This document shows, one piece after another, positions 36,524 through 45,741 of a DNA stretch of 64,000 bases. Below the pieces are notes generated by a model. That model was not told the DNA's origin and made no database searches. It saw only the letters and a list, made by a program, of their open reading frames with translations. Positions within the stretch are counted from its first letter, which is position 1. Each line of letters starts with the position of its first letter. Source of the DNA: Acinetobacter sp. MB5 (GTDB lineage: Bacteria > Pseudomonadota > Gammaproteobacteria > Pseudomonadales > Moraxellaceae); the NCBI RefSeq assembly GCF_003261585.1, contig NZ_POVU01000006.1:62001-126000 (forward strand), given 5' to 3'. Made by a program: the position numbers and the translations under genes.

Positions 36524-36757
36524 TTAATAAAAGAATAAACGCTGATATGTCGACTGAAAACACTTGTGTACACCAAGCCGTTGCACTTGCTGCCGACGAG
36601 TTTGGGCATCTTCAAATTCTCCATCAAAAATGCCGATTGAAACACTTCGTAAATCAGGTAAATACTGTGCCATTTGCATTTTGCTAAAATGCAACGGATG
36701 CAAACAAGCCTGTTGGAATCGTGTATATGAGGATGCAGAACTGGTGCGATATTTCAT
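36524..36757 (-). CDS. Small hypothetical protein, 77 aa
   Basis: Not recognised. A Tyr/Phe/Arg/Gln-rich soluble protein starting MKYRTSSASSYTRFQQACLH and ending FQSTYQRLFFY. It has a strong TAGGAG seven bases before its ATG, which argues that it is translated. No signal peptide or membrane segment. It is convergent with dnaG and upstream of hemA in the same direction. The middle (YLPDLRSVSIGIFDGEFEDA) looks like a beta-alpha unit. Confidence 0.6.
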   Translation of the reverse strand: MKYRTSSASSYTRFQQACLHPLHFSKMQMAQYLPDLRSVSIGIFDGEFEDAQTRRQQVQRLGVHKCFQSTYQRLFFY

Positions 36758-37014
36758 GTCAATCTCCTACCGCTAAAAATCGAATGCGAGCAGTGAAAAT
36801 CAACCAATATCCCTTTCGGAGATTTTACAGCGGACATAGTATAAAACCGAAATTCAGACAGATAAAAATCTCAAATGACTATAAATGCAGATCAAAAGAC
36901 GCTGACTTGACAAGATTTTTCTACTTATTCTATTGAATTATAACTCTTATTTTTTTATAAATTTGCTCCATCATGAGAAATGACTATGTCGTCACCTCTC
37001 ACCATGTAGAAGCT

Positions 37015-38298
37015 TTAGCTTTTGGGTTTACGACGATGTTCCAATACTCGTTGCAAGTGATCCTGAATCCATTCCAAATATTCAGGATCTTCCGTTTGTG
37101 CAGCTTCCCGCAACAACATTGAAGTCGGATGTAATAACTTATGTGTGAGACGATGGGCGAGTTCCTGAATCACTTTTTCTGGTGACTCACCTTCATGCAA
37201 GCACTGTAAAGCATGATCCACTTCTTCTTGTTGCATTTGCTGCCCTGCTTCGCGATAGGCGCAAATGGAGTGCCCTGCTTCTTTAACCTTTTCTTGGGTT
37301 AAAAGCTGCGTTGCAAGTTGATTAACCATCACTTCAGCTTCAACCGCCGCTTGACGACGTTGTGCCAAATTCTCATCAATCACGCTTTGCAGATCATCGA
37401 CACCATATAAATAGACACCATCGAGACTTTCCACTTTGGAGTCAATGTCACGTGGAACAGCCAAATCAACCATCAGCATTTGCTGATAGCGGCGCTTCTT
37501 TAAGGCTGTTTTGACATCTTGGTAAGCAATCACCTGATGCAAGCTGCCTGTACAACTTGAAATGACATCAGCACGATACAAATGCTCTGACAGCTCATTA
37601 AATGGAATAATTTCAACATCCACAAATGCGGTAATTTCACTGGCCAGTTTTTCTGCACGTTCACGACCACGGTTACAAATCAGGATTTTTGCAACCCCTA
37701 AATCCGCCATGTGCTTGGCAACCAAGCTATTCATTTCACCTGCGGCAACCATCAACACCACCAGTTTTTCAGGGTGGCTAAAGACTTGTTGAGCAAGCTG
37801 GGCAACTGCATAACCCATCGAAACTGCATGACTGCCTACAGCTGTTTCAGAACGAACTCGCTTTGCTGCATAAAACGCATATTCAAAGACACGGTTTAAA
37901 TGTCCAGAAACCGTACCAGACTCTTTTGCTAGAGCCAAAGCCGATTTCACTTGCCCTAAAATTTGTGGTTCGCCAAGCATCAGTGAATCTAGGCCACTGG
38001 CGACGCGCATAAGGTGGGATACCGCCTGAATATCTTCATAACGATATACATGATTAAACAATTGGTTAACATCAATGCCATTTGATTGAGCCAGCCAATT
38101 TAATAGCATGTCTGCTTCGTCGGTGATGGCATAGACTTCTGTACGGTTACAGGTCGACACCACCACTAAATCATTTAAATGACTCTGATGACTTTGATCA
38201 GCCAATAATGCACGCAAACGTTCCGCATTAAACGCAACACGTTCGCGCAATTCAACTGAAGCTGTTTGATGGTTGACACCTAAGGCAAAGAACGTCAT
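37015..38298 (-). CDS. hemA: Glutamyl-tRNA reductase HemA
   Basis: A 427-residue enzyme that reduces glutamyl-tRNA to glutamate-1-semialdehyde, the first committed step of tetrapyrrole synthesis. Cys50 in STCNRTE is the catalytic thiol; [17 protein letters not shown] is the substrate region, and [17 protein letters not shown] starts the NADPH domain (Ala replacing a usual Gly in GAGEM). A helical dimerisation tail follows. It is divergent from the TPR gene and lolB. Confidence 0.96.
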   Translation of the reverse strand: MTFFALGVNHQTASVELRERVAFNAERLRALLADQSHQSHLNDLVVVSTCNRTEVYAITDEADMLLNWLAQSNGIDVNQLFNHVYRYEDIQAVSHLMRVASGLDSLMLGEPQILGQVKSALALAKESGTVSGHLNRVFEYAFYAAKRVRSETAVGSHAVSMGYAVAQLAQQVFSHPEKLVVLMVAAGEMNSLVAKHMADLGVAKILICNRGRERAEKLASEITAFVDVEIIPFNELSEHLYRADVISSCTGSLHQVIAYQDVKTALKKRRYQQMLMVDLAVPRDIDSKVESLDGVYLYGVDDLQSVIDENLAQRRQAAVEAEVMVNQLATQLLTQEKVKEAGHSICAYREAGQQMQQEEVDHALQCLHEGESPEKVIQELAHRLTHKLLHPTSMLLREAAQTEDPEYLEWIQDHLQRVLEHRRKPKS

Positions 38299-38415
38299 GT
38301 CAGATCATCATTTCACTAAAACTATGCATGTGTTATTGTGCATCATCGGTGTCATAATAAGCATAAATATTTGGATAAAGAAACTTTGCAGCAAGTAATT
38401 CGCCAACAATCATGT

Positions 38416-40122
38416 ATGTTAATACGACGGTATTCTAGCACAGTCTTATTGCTAGGTAGCATCACCTTATCTGCTTATAGTTACACATATGCGCAAAATC
38501 CAGTGATTCGCTACAACCCACTACCGTTACAACAAACCATGATTGCAGAATTTGCATTGCAATATCAGCAAACCGCTACAGCATTACACAACTATACGGC
38601 TCTCGCAATTCATAGTGACTCAACAGCCATAAAACAACGGGCCCTCGACATTGCACTTGATGAAAATGACACTTTAGCTGCACTCGACATCGCAACACAC
38701 TGGGTCAATCAAGATCCAAGTGATGTCCCTGCTTTGTTCTATTTAGCACACATTGCACTAAAAGCACACAAGTATGAATTGACAGCTCAAACACTTGATA
38801 AAATTTTAAACATTGATCCCGATGCAGATCTTGCCAAAATTGTTGCGGGAATTGCCCCTGATTCAACAGAAGACCGCACAACACTGATCAAAGCTCTGCG
38901 TAGCAGTAAAGCCAGAAGTAATCCTTCAGTTTTAGTCATGATTGCTAGTCTTGAGGCTCAAGATAATCAGCTTGAACAAGCTTTAAAAGATATACAACGT
39001 GCACTGCGTAAACGTCCAAATGTCACCAGTTTCATCTTACTAAAAGCCAATCTGCTTGAGGCTTCAGGCGATCAGGATGCCACAATAAAATGGTATGCAA
39101 AATCAAGTCGGCAACATCGCTTTAATCTTGAAGTGCGTCTTGCCGAAGCCAAGTACCTGATTAAAATTGGCCAAACTGAACTTGGGTTAAAGAAGCTCGA
39201 AAGTATTATTCGTAGCTGGCCTTCGGCCGATGAAGCAATTTTTATTGCAGGTTTAACCAGTATCGACTTAAAGCGTTACGACCAAGCAGAAGGCTTCTTA
39301 TTGCAACTTAAAGATTCTTCGCAATATCAAAATGATGCATATTACTATTTGGCAATTAATGCCGAACGTAAACAGCACTATGAAACTGCAAAAGCCTACT
39401 ATCGTTTGGTCGATGGCAGTCTGTATACGGTGTCCCGTCGTAGTCTCGTTACAATCTACGATAAAGAAGGAAAGCTCAGTGATGCCTTGCGTTTCCTGAC
39501 ACAAGAACGTGTCAACTATCCACAACATGCCAGTTTTTTATATCAGTTACAGGCTGAAATTCTCAAAAAACTGAATCATAAACTTGCTGCGATTGAATTG
39601 CTTGATGAGGCGATTCACAACCTACCTGATGACCCTGATCTCATTTATGCACAAGTCTTGTTGCTGGATCCTTATCAAGATCGAGATCGTTTAGAACAGG
39701 ATTTAGATAAATTACTCAGTATTGAGCCCAACAGTCCAACCTATCTCAATGCTTATGCTTACACCTTGGCATTACAGAATCGTCGTTTAGAAGATGCTCG
39801 AAAATATGTTGAGCATGCACTTGAATATGCACCAGACCAAGCTTCGATTTTAGATACCTACGGTTTAATTGCATTTTTACAGAATGACTTCGCAACAGCC
39901 ATTCCTGTATTACAAAAGGCTTACATGTTGAATGACAATCCCAGCACAGGTATACGCCTAGCAAAAGCGCTTTATCTACAAGGGAATACTGAAAAATTTA
40001 CATCAGTGTTACAACAACTCAAACAAAAGTATCCGAACAATCCACAGGTAATTCAATTAAATTCTTTGTTATTACCACAACAGCAAAAAATGAGTTTAGT
40101 TCATCATGCATCTGTTCACTAA
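38416..40122 (+). CDS. Periplasmic TPR repeat protein
   Basis: A 568-residue protein with a signal peptide (MLIRRYSSTVLLLG... cleaved at TYA/QN) and about ten tetratricopeptide repeats, such as ALKDIQRALRKRPN and LEDARKYVEHALEYAPDQASILDTYGLI. Such proteins scaffold envelope complexes. The start is uncertain: GTG at 38338 and TTG at 38371 are in frame; the ATG at 38416 is chosen because it begins the signal peptide. Its end overlaps lolB by 17 bases, and the pairing hemA / TPR-lolB-ispE is common in Gammaproteobacteria. Confidence 0.85.
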   Translation: MLIRRYSSTVLLLGSITLSAYSYTYAQNPVIRYNPLPLQQTMIAEFALQYQQTATALHNYTALAIHSDSTAIKQRALDIALDENDTLAALDIATHWVNQDPSDVPALFYLAHIALKAHKYELTAQTLDKILNIDPDADLAKIVAGIAPDSTEDRTTLIKALRSSKARSNPSVLVMIASLEAQDNQLEQALKDIQRALRKRPNVTSFILLKANLLEASGDQDATIKWYAKSSRQHRFNLEVRLAEAKYLIKIGQTELGLKKLESIIRSWPSADEAIFIAGLTSIDLKRYDQAEGFLLQLKDSSQYQNDAYYYLAINAERKQHYETAKAYYRLVDGSLYTVSRRSLVTIYDKEGKLSDALRFLTQERVNYPQHASFLYQLQAEILKKLNHKLAAIELLDEAIHNLPDDPDLIYAQVLLLDPYQDRDRLEQDLDKLLSIEPNSPTYLNAYAYTLALQNRRLEDARKYVEHALEYAPDQASILDTYGLIAFLQNDFATAIPVLQKAYMLNDNPSTGIRLAKALYLQGNTEKFTSVLQQLKQKYPNNPQVIQLNSLLLPQQQKMSLVHHASVH

Positions 40123-40705
40123 AATTGGTCTAGGCGTATTGACCAGCAGTAGCCTCATTCTCACGGGTTGCCAGCAATACCGCAAACCTCAGCAAATGGT
40201 AACGACTGTTCCAGAGCAATCTGCAGCACAACCCAGCCAAGAAACCAATTTTGCCCTGCAAGGTAAACTTGGTGTTCGCACCCCAAAACAATCTGGGAGT
40301 GCCTTCTTCACTTGGGAACAACAACAAGATAATTTTGATATCGAACTGAGCGGCGCATTAGGAATTGGCAAAACCCATATTCAAGGCACACCAGGTCAAG
40401 TCACACTTAACAGCGCAAAAACAGGTCTCATTCACGCAGAAACACCTGAAGAATTGTTAGAAAAAGCAACAGGTTGGCAAGCACCAATCACAGATTTAGT
40501 CCATTGGGTTCTCGCACAACCTGCAACAACACAAGCACAGATTGAGAAAGATCAGGAACAACGTCCAACTCAATTTATTGAAGATGGCTGGACAGTTAAC
40601 CTCAGCTATAATGATGCTGCACGTTTACCCAATAAACTAATTTTAAAACAGCAACTTGATGATGGTCAGGAAAATCGTATTACAATGGTCATTCAAGACC
40701 GCTAG
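40106..40705 (+). CDS. lolB: Outer membrane lipoprotein receptor LolB
   Basis: A 199-residue lipoprotein that accepts lipoproteins from LolA and inserts them into the outer membrane. Lipobox LTGC with Cys22. The fold is LolB-like: FALQGKLGVRTPKQSGSAFFTW, the conserved IELSGALGIGKT and the LVHWVLAQP segment. lolA is at 61.6-62.3 kb, so both ends of the pathway are in this window. Translation is coupled to the TPR gene by a 17-base overlap. Confidence 0.94.
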   Translation: MHLFTKIGLGVLTSSSLILTGCQQYRKPQQMVTTVPEQSAAQPSQETNFALQGKLGVRTPKQSGSAFFTWEQQQDNFDIELSGALGIGKTHIQGTPGQVTLNSAKTGLIHAETPEELLEKATGWQAPITDLVHWVLAQPATTQAQIEKDQEQRPTQFIEDGWTVNLSYNDAARLPNKLILKQQLDDGQENRITMVIQDR

Positions 40706-40719
40706 CCAAAATTCTACTT

Positions 40720-41550
40720 ATGATTCGTATCCCTTCTCCCGCAAAACTTAACCTTTTTTTGCACATTACTGGTCAACGAACGGATGGCTATCATGAGTTG
40801 CAAACCATTTTTCAACTCATTGATTTATATGACTGGCTAGAGTTTGAACCGAATGGAACTAATGAGATTATTCTTGATGGTTTATCAAGTGTCAAACAAA
40901 AAGACAATCTGATTTATAAGGCTGCGGAAAAACTCAAGCCTTATGCTCAAAAATTTTGTGGAATAAATATCCATTTAGAAAAGCACATTCCAATGGGTGC
41001 AGGTTTAGGCGGTGGCTCATCCAATGCAGCAAGTACCTTAATCGCACTTAATCAAATTTGGCAATGTAGCTTAAACATTAAGCAACTTGCCGATATTGGG
41101 CAAAGTTTAGGAGCGGATGTTCCTGTGTTTGTTCACGGACATAATGCATGGGCTGAGGGTATTGGCGAACACTTAACATTCATAGACTTAGATCAAAAAC
41201 AATACATCGTGCTTAAACCTGACTGTTTTATCAGCACTCAACTACTTTTTTCACAAAAAACATTGACAAGAAACTCGAAGCCATCTAAATTCTGCGCCTA
41301 TCAGATAAAGCCATCTGACTTTGGAAATAATTTTGAGCCTTTGGCAAGAAACTTATATCCTGAAGTCGATGAAGCGATGCAATATTTAGATCAGTTCGGT
41401 GTTGCAAAACTTACAGGTACAGGTGCTTGTGTTTTTACTGAAGTAACTACTGAAATGCACGTTAATGAAATTCTTAAACATGCACCATGTAAAGCTTACT
41501 TGGTCAACAGTTTAAACGAATCTCCATTACGACATTTTAAAGTTCGATAG
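40720..41550 (+). CDS. ispE: 4-diphosphocytidyl-2-C-methyl-D-erythritol kinase IspE
   Basis: A 276-residue GHMP kinase of the MEP isoprenoid pathway. PAKLNLFLHITGQRTDGYH binds substrate, PMGAGLGGGSSNAAS is the ATP loop and KLTGTGACVF the third GHMP motif. It follows lolB by 14 bases. The stop codon TAG overlaps the first two bases of tRNA-Gln, so the tRNA must be cut from the same transcript or have a promoter inside ispE. Confidence 0.96.
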   Translation: MIRIPSPAKLNLFLHITGQRTDGYHELQTIFQLIDLYDWLEFEPNGTNEIILDGLSSVKQKDNLIYKAAEKLKPYAQKFCGINIHLEKHIPMGAGLGGGSSNAASTLIALNQIWQCSLNIKQLADIGQSLGADVPVFVHGHNAWAEGIGEHLTFIDLDQKQYIVLKPDCFISTQLLFSQKTLTRNSKPSKFCAYQIKPSDFGNNFEPLARNLYPEVDEAMQYLDQFGVAKLTGTGACVFTEVTTEMHVNEILKHAPCKAYLVNSLNESPLRHFKVR

Positions 41551-41623
41551 GGGCGTCGCCAAGTGGTAAGGCAGCGGGTTTTGATCTCGCCATCCGTTGG
41601 TTCGAATCCAGCCGCCCCTGCCA
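41549..41623 (+). tRNA. tRNA-Gln (TTG)
   Basis: A 75-nt cloverleaf. Acceptor AGGGGCG pairs with CGCCCCT, discriminator G, CCA encoded. The anticodon loop carries TTG. D arm GCC..GGC and T arm with GGTTCGAATCC are present. It lies between ispE and prs, with no separate promoter evident. Confidence 0.95.
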
Positions 41624-41662
41624 TATTCTTCCAAACACCATACCAACCGCCAAGGGTGCTTC

Positions 41663-42616
41663 ATGCCCAATCTTGTCGTTTTTAGTGGAACTGCTCATCC
41701 ACAATTCGCTCAAAAAGTCGTAAGCCATTTGCACATTCCTTTAGGTGCAGCCTCAGTTTCTACCTTCTCTGATGGTGAAATTGCTGTTGAAATCACTGAA
41801 AATGTCCGTGGTAAAGACGTATTTATCGTACAACCTACTTGTGCCCCAACCAATGATAACCTGATGGAAATCTTGGTGATGGCTGACGCATTACGTCGCG
41901 CAAGTGCTGGTCGTATTACTGCTGTCATTCCTTACTTCGGTTATGCACGTCAAGACCGTCGTCCACGTTCATCTCGTGTTCCAATCACTGCAAAAGTTGT
42001 CGCAGACATGCTGACTACTGTAGGGATTGACCGTGTTGTGATGATCGACCTACATGCAGACCAAATCCAAGGTTTCTTCGATATCCCTGTAGACAACATC
42101 TATGGTACGCCAGCATTACTTGCTGACTTACGCCAACAGTCTCATGACAACCTAATGGTTGTTTCACCAGACGTGGGTGGTGTTGTTCGTGCACGCGCTG
42201 TTGCAAAACAAATGGGTGATATTGATCTTGCGATCATCGATAAACGTCGTCAAAAAGCGAATGAATCACAAGTGATGCATTTGATTGGTGATGTAAAAGG
42301 TCGTGACTGCGTCATTGTTGACGATATGGTCGATACAGCAGGTACTTTATGTAAAGCTGCTGATGCACTTAAAACTTTTGGTGCGCGCCGTGTTGTTGCC
42401 TATGCAACTCACCCAGTACTTTCAGGCAAAGCAATCGAGAATTTGAAAAACTCTGTGATCGACGAACTCGTTGTAACAGATACAATTCCGCTTTCTGAAG
42501 AAGCACAACAGCTTGGTAAAATTCGTCAAGTTTCTGTTGCAAGCATGGTTGCTGAAACTATTCGTCGTATTAACAACGAAGAATCAATCAGCGCAATGTT
42601 TGACAGCTATTTATAA
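41663..42616 (+). CDS. prs: Ribose-phosphate pyrophosphokinase (PRPP synthetase)
   Basis: A 317-residue enzyme that makes PRPP from ribose 5-phosphate and ATP for nucleotide, NAD and amino acid synthesis. Motifs: [24 protein letters not shown] (ATP loop), [11 protein letters not shown] (flexible loop) and [13 protein letters not shown] (PRPP-binding). The ATG at 41663 has AAGG at good spacing; the longer frame would enter the tRNA. Confidence 0.97.
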   Translation: MPNLVVFSGTAHPQFAQKVVSHLHIPLGAASVSTFSDGEIAVEITENVRGKDVFIVQPTCAPTNDNLMEILVMADALRRASAGRITAVIPYFGYARQDRRPRSSRVPITAKVVADMLTTVGIDRVVMIDLHADQIQGFFDIPVDNIYGTPALLADLRQQSHDNLMVVSPDVGGVVRARAVAKQMGDIDLAIIDKRRQKANESQVMHLIGDVKGRDCVIVDDMVDTAGTLCKAADALKTFGARRVVAYATHPVLSGKAIENLKNSVIDELVVTDTIPLSEEAQQLGKIRQVSVASMVAETIRRINNEESISAMFDSYL

Positions 42617-42636
42617 TAAATAGCCGCGCAATTTTC

Positions 42637-42664
42637 TAAAAGCCCTGCTATAATGCGGGGCTTT
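42637..42664 (+). terminator. Terminator of prs
   Basis: AAAGCCC / GGGCTTT arms with inner GC/GC pairing around TATAAT. The loop also looks like a -10 box, so it might double as part of an rplY promoter. Confidence 0.7.
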
Positions 42665-42720
42665 CTATTGGTCAGATTGGTCGTAAATCTGGCTATTTCG
42701 TAACTTAATGAGGATATCTC

Positions 42721-43017
42721 ATGGCTAATTTCGTATTAAATGCTCAAGCACGTGCTGAAGAGAAACAAGGGAAAGGTTCGAGCCGCCGCCTTCGTCGTGA
42801 AGCACTAGTTCCTGCAATCATCTACGGTGGTGAAGCAGAACCTGTAGCTGTAACTTTAGAACTTCGTGAGCTTGTTAAAGCTTTAGAAAACAACGCTTTC
42901 TTTGCTGAAGTTATTGAAATCAAAGTTGGCGACAAAACTGAAAGCGTTAAAATCCAAGCGCTTCAACGCCACCCTGCTAAAAACACTCCAATGCACGCTG
43001 ACTTCAAACGCGCGTAA
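42721..43017 (+). CDS. rplY: 50S ribosomal protein L25
   Basis: A 98-residue 5S rRNA-binding ribosomal protein in the short form without the CTC extension. [25 protein letters not shown] is the RNA-binding start and [21 protein letters not shown] the conserved end. It is followed by pth after 22 bases. Confidence 0.96.
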   Translation: MANFVLNAQARAEEKQGKGSSRRLRREALVPAIIYGGEAEPVAVTLELRELVKALENNAFFAEVIEIKVGDKTESVKIQALQRHPAKNTPMHADFKRA

Positions 43018-43039
43018 TTGTAAGTGAGAGCGTAGTTTC

Positions 43040-43618
43040 GTGACTAAAATTTCGCTCATTGTCGGTTTGGGCAATCCGGGTAAGGAATATGCCCAAACCC
43101 GACATAATGCTGGTTTCTGGTTTGTTGAGCAACTCGCAGACCGTTATGGAATCAGTTTAAAAGCAGACCCTAAATTCCATGGAATCAGTGGTCGTGGCAA
43201 CATCGAAGGTCATGATGTTCGCCTGTTACTTCCTAGCACATTTATGAACCGTTCTGGGCAAAGTGTTGTGCCTTTTGCCAAATTCTATCAAATTCAACCT
43301 GAAGCAATCTTAGTTGCGCATGATGAACTCGATATGAATCCTGGTGTGATTCGCCTCAAAACTGGAGGTGGTCATGGTGGTCACAATGGTCTACGCGACA
43401 TTGTTCCACATATTGGCTCAAACTTTCATCGCCTACGTATTGGAATCGGTCATCCTGGTTCTAAAGAGCGTGTTTCAGGTCATGTTTTAGGTAAAGCACC
43501 TAAAAGTGAACAAGACCTCATGGATGCTGCGATTCATCATGCACTATCGAAAACTTCTCTTCTTGTTGAAGGTCAAGTTTCTCAAGCGATGAATCAAATC
43601 AACGCCTACAAACCGTAA
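43040..43618 (+). CDS. pth: Peptidyl-tRNA hydrolase
   Basis: A 192-residue enzyme that recycles peptidyl-tRNA. Catalytic His22 lies in RHNAGF, with Asn12 in GLGNPG, AHDELDMNPG (catalytic Asp) and GGHGGHNGLRD. The start is GTG at 43040, which gives the family N-terminus TKISLIVGLGNPG. It is the last gene of the block from lolB. Confidence 0.97.
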   Translation: MTKISLIVGLGNPGKEYAQTRHNAGFWFVEQLADRYGISLKADPKFHGISGRGNIEGHDVRLLLPSTFMNRSGQSVVPFAKFYQIQPEAILVAHDELDMNPGVIRLKTGGGHGGHNGLRDIVPHIGSNFHRLRIGIGHPGSKERVSGHVLGKAPKSEQDLMDAAIHHALSKTSLLVEGQVSQAMNQINAYKP

Positions 43619-43717
43619 AGTAAGTAAATTCAATCTCTGATGGCATCTTTGTGCACATCTCTTAAGTCTTTGAATGCCTTTTTTCTAGCAAACTGAGCAA
43701 ATTAAGGAGATATTTGC

Positions 43718-44098
43718 ATGTTATCCCGTTTATTAAAATGCAAAATCCATCGTGCAATAGTGACCCATGCAGAACTTCATTATGAAGGTTCTTGTGCGAT
43801 TGATGGTGTTTTAATGGATTTGGCAGGTATTCGTGAATATGAAGAAATTCATGTTTGGAATGTCACCAATGGCAAACGTTTTACAACCTATGCCATCCGT
43901 GGTGAAGATCAATCAGGCATTATTTCTGTCAATGGTGGCGCAGCACATCAGGCTGAAGTCGGTGATATTGTCATTATTGCCACATTTGCTGACTTTAATG
44001 AACAAGAAGCCAATGCACATAAGCCTCGTCTTGTCTATGCCAACCCAGACAATACGGTCAACCACACCTCTAACTGCATTCCAGTCCAAGTTGCTTAA
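43718..44098 (+). CDS. panD: Aspartate 1-decarboxylase PanD
   Basis: A 126-residue pyruvoyl enzyme making beta-alanine for pantothenate and coenzyme A. The self-cleavage site Gly24-Ser25 is in YEGSCAID; the fold is completed by [19 protein letters not shown]. The family start [13 protein letters not shown] and size match. It is preceded by AAGGAG. It complements coaD in the same window. Confidence 0.97.
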   Translation: MLSRLLKCKIHRAIVTHAELHYEGSCAIDGVLMDLAGIREYEEIHVWNVTNGKRFTTYAIRGEDQSGIISVNGGAAHQAEVGDIVIIATFADFNEQEANAHKPRLVYANPDNTVNHTSNCIPVQVA

Positions 44099-44110
44099 AT
44101 TTCTCAATCA

Positions 44111-44132
44111 TGAGCATATTTCGATATGCTCA
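44111..44132 (+). other. TTCG-loop hairpin after panD
   Basis: TGAGCATAT (44111-44119) pairs perfectly with ATATGCTCA (44124-44132) around TTCG. No U-run follows, so it may protect the panD mRNA 3' end rather than terminate. Confidence 0.55.
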
Positions 44133-44174
44133 GATTATCTCTGCTATAGCAAATAAACTGCTATTTATAGTACG

Positions 44175-44201
44175 AATCATTCTATAGAAAGGATGATTTT
44201 T
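44175..44201 (+). terminator. Probable panD terminator
   Basis: AATCATTC pairs with GGATGATT (one G-T pair) and is followed by TTTT. It lies just upstream of the ribB promoter. Confidence 0.6.
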
Positions 44202-44216
44202 CACAAAAAATGACGC

Positions 44217-44222
44217 TATAAT
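44217..44222 (+). promoter_or_regulatory. -10 box of the FMN riboswitch transcript
   Basis: Consensus TATAAT sits 13 bases before the riboswitch P1 helix. The -35 is weak (TGATTT at 17-base spacing). Confidence 0.55.
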
Positions 44223-44234
44223 TTTGGCACATCG

Positions 44235-44365
44235 CTTCAGGGCGGGGCGCAATTCCCCACCGGCGGTAAGCTCAACTCTTTGAGTAAGCCCGCGAGCCAA
44301 TGACCTGTGTCATTTGCAGATTTGGTGCAAATCCAAAGCCGACGGTATAGTCCGGATGAAAGAAG
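44235..44365 (+). promoter_or_regulatory. FMN riboswitch (RFN element)
   Basis: All RFN landmarks are present: GGGCGGGGCGCAATTCCCCACCGGCGG, AAGCCCGCGAGCC, GATTTGGTGCAAATCCAAAGCCGACGG and TAGTCCGGATGAAAGAAG. P1 closes by CTTC/GAAG. It controls ribB by sensing FMN; no terminator is obvious between aptamer and start codon, so translational control is more likely. Confidence 0.96.
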
Positions 44366-44467
44366 TCGACGTTTCAGAAGATTCATTTTTTCAAACTTTT
44401 GTCACGACCCCATTTTTTCGATCAGTCCTGAAATGTTCCTGTATCTAAATTACGTGAGCGTTTCATT

Positions 44468-45127
44468 ATGTCTATTCTAATTCAACCCGAATTATTCTTT
44501 TCTAGCCTATCCCCTGCTGAACAACGCATTCAACAAGCCTTAGAAGATATCCGCCAAGGCAAACCTGTTTTGGTGATGGATGATTTTGACCGTGAAAATG
44601 AAGCCGATTTGGTGATTGCAGCAGAAACGCTGAATGTCGAAACTATGGCACGGATGATTCGTGATGGCTCAGGCATTGTATGTTTATGCTTAACTGAACA
44701 ATTGGCAGATCATCTAGAACTTCCACCGATGGTGAGCAACAATTCAAGCCATTTTCATACTGCATTTACCGTGACCATCGAAGCGGCTGAAGATGTAACC
44801 ACTGGCGTTTCCGCAAAAGACCGTGTAACGACTATTCGCGCTGCAACCAAAGATGGTGCTGTCGCGAGCGACCTCAATCGCCCTGGGCATGTTTTCCCCT
44901 TACGTGCGCGTGAAGGTGGTGTGTTGACTCGTCGTGGTCATACAGAAGCAACCATTGACTTAGCCCGTTTAGCTGGTTTAAAAGCTGCGGGTGTACTGTG
45001 TGAAGTGACCAACCCAGATGGAACCATGGCATCAGGGATTCAAGTCTTGTCTTATGCACAAACCCATCACCTCACCGTCATTACCATTGAAGAACTGGTT
45101 CAATACCGCTTAGCCAATAACATCTAA
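44468..45127 (+). CDS. ribB: 3,4-dihydroxy-2-butanone-4-phosphate synthase RibB
   Basis: A 219-residue single-domain enzyme converting ribulose 5-phosphate to the four-carbon riboflavin precursor. Active-site features are [35 protein letters not shown] and [11 protein letters not shown]; the protein ends without a RibA domain. The region upstream from 44366 to 44467 is the riboswitch expression platform. The next gene is convergent. Confidence 0.97.
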   Translation: MSILIQPELFFSSLSPAEQRIQQALEDIRQGKPVLVMDDFDRENEADLVIAAETLNVETMARMIRDGSGIVCLCLTEQLADHLELPPMVSNNSSHFHTAFTVTIEAAEDVTTGVSAKDRVTTIRAATKDGAVASDLNRPGHVFPLRAREGGVLTRRGHTEATIDLARLAGLKAAGVLCEVTNPDGTMASGIQVLSYAQTHHLTVITIEELVQYRLANNI

Positions 45128-45145
45128 TACTTTTCAGCATCATCA

Positions 45146-45655
45146 TTACAACGATGGTGATGCATCTTTCTCTTGCACCCAATATTTGATGCATTGCTGT
45201 TGCAAGATATGAATCAAACGCGCAATTACCACCAAAAGTACAGCACCTGTGAATACTGGAAAAATCAAAAAACTCCAAGTGTAATGCATAGAGGATGCAC
45301 TCAATAAAATCAACAATGGATTCGCCCCTGCAGGTGGATGCACACATCCCAAAAGTTGCATGAGTACAATCGCCAAAGCAACCGCCAGCGCGATAGTGAT
45401 CATATTAATTGGTAAGTAATGCGCAAAGACCAAACCTATCGCAGCAGACACTATATGTCCCACAATCACATTTTTCGGTTGAGCCAAAGGTGACTGAGCG
45501 GCTGCATACAACAGCACACAGGTCGCACCAAACGGCGCCATAATCCATAATTGATGCGAAAGCTGGGTCAAATACAGTAAAACCATAATACTCAAACTTG
45601 CACCAAACAATGTCTTGATTAAATCAGAAATTGAATACGGAGAGGACTTTAACAT
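45146..45655 (-). CDS. HPP family integral membrane protein
   Basis: A 169-residue protein with four or five hydrophobic helices. The name-giving motif is HPPAGANPLL near residues 100-109, with APFGATCVLLYA and SPLAQPKNVIVGHI before it. The family's function is largely unknown; plant and cyanobacterial relatives have been linked to nitrite transport. AAGGAG precedes the ATG at 45655. It is divergent from a TetR gene across a perfect palindrome and is very likely repressed by that regulator. Confidence 0.88.
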   Translation of the reverse strand: MLKSSPYSISDLIKTLFGASLSIMVLLYLTQLSHQLWIMAPFGATCVLLYAAAQSPLAQPKNVIVGHIVSAAIGLVFAHYLPINMITIALAVALAIVLMQLLGCVHPPAGANPLLILLSASSMHYTWSFLIFPVFTGAVLLVVIARLIHILQQQCIKYWVQEKDASPSL

Positions 45656-45701
45656 CACTCTACTCCTTGAATTGATTTTTGTTGATGTGCGCGCTAAAAT
45701 C

Positions 45702-45727
45702 AAAATAGTACAGATCTGTACTATTTT
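45702..45727. promoter_or_regulatory. 26-bp perfect palindrome, probable TetR operator
   Basis: Half AAAATAGTACAGA (45702-45714) is exactly inverted in TCTGTACTATTTT (45715-45727). It lies 14 bases before the TetR ATG and 46 bases before the HPP ATG, so one repressor dimer pair could block both. Confidence 0.8.
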
Positions 45728-45741
45728 CAAGAGAAAAAAGT

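Noticed and set aside
42644-42655. TATAAT in the prs terminator loop as the main rplY promoter
   Set aside because: No -35 at proper spacing that escapes the stem; kept only as a remark.
44235-44365. Riboswitch as an additional repeat copy
   Set aside because: Only the right-end sequence matches; no left inverted end is found at the expected distance.
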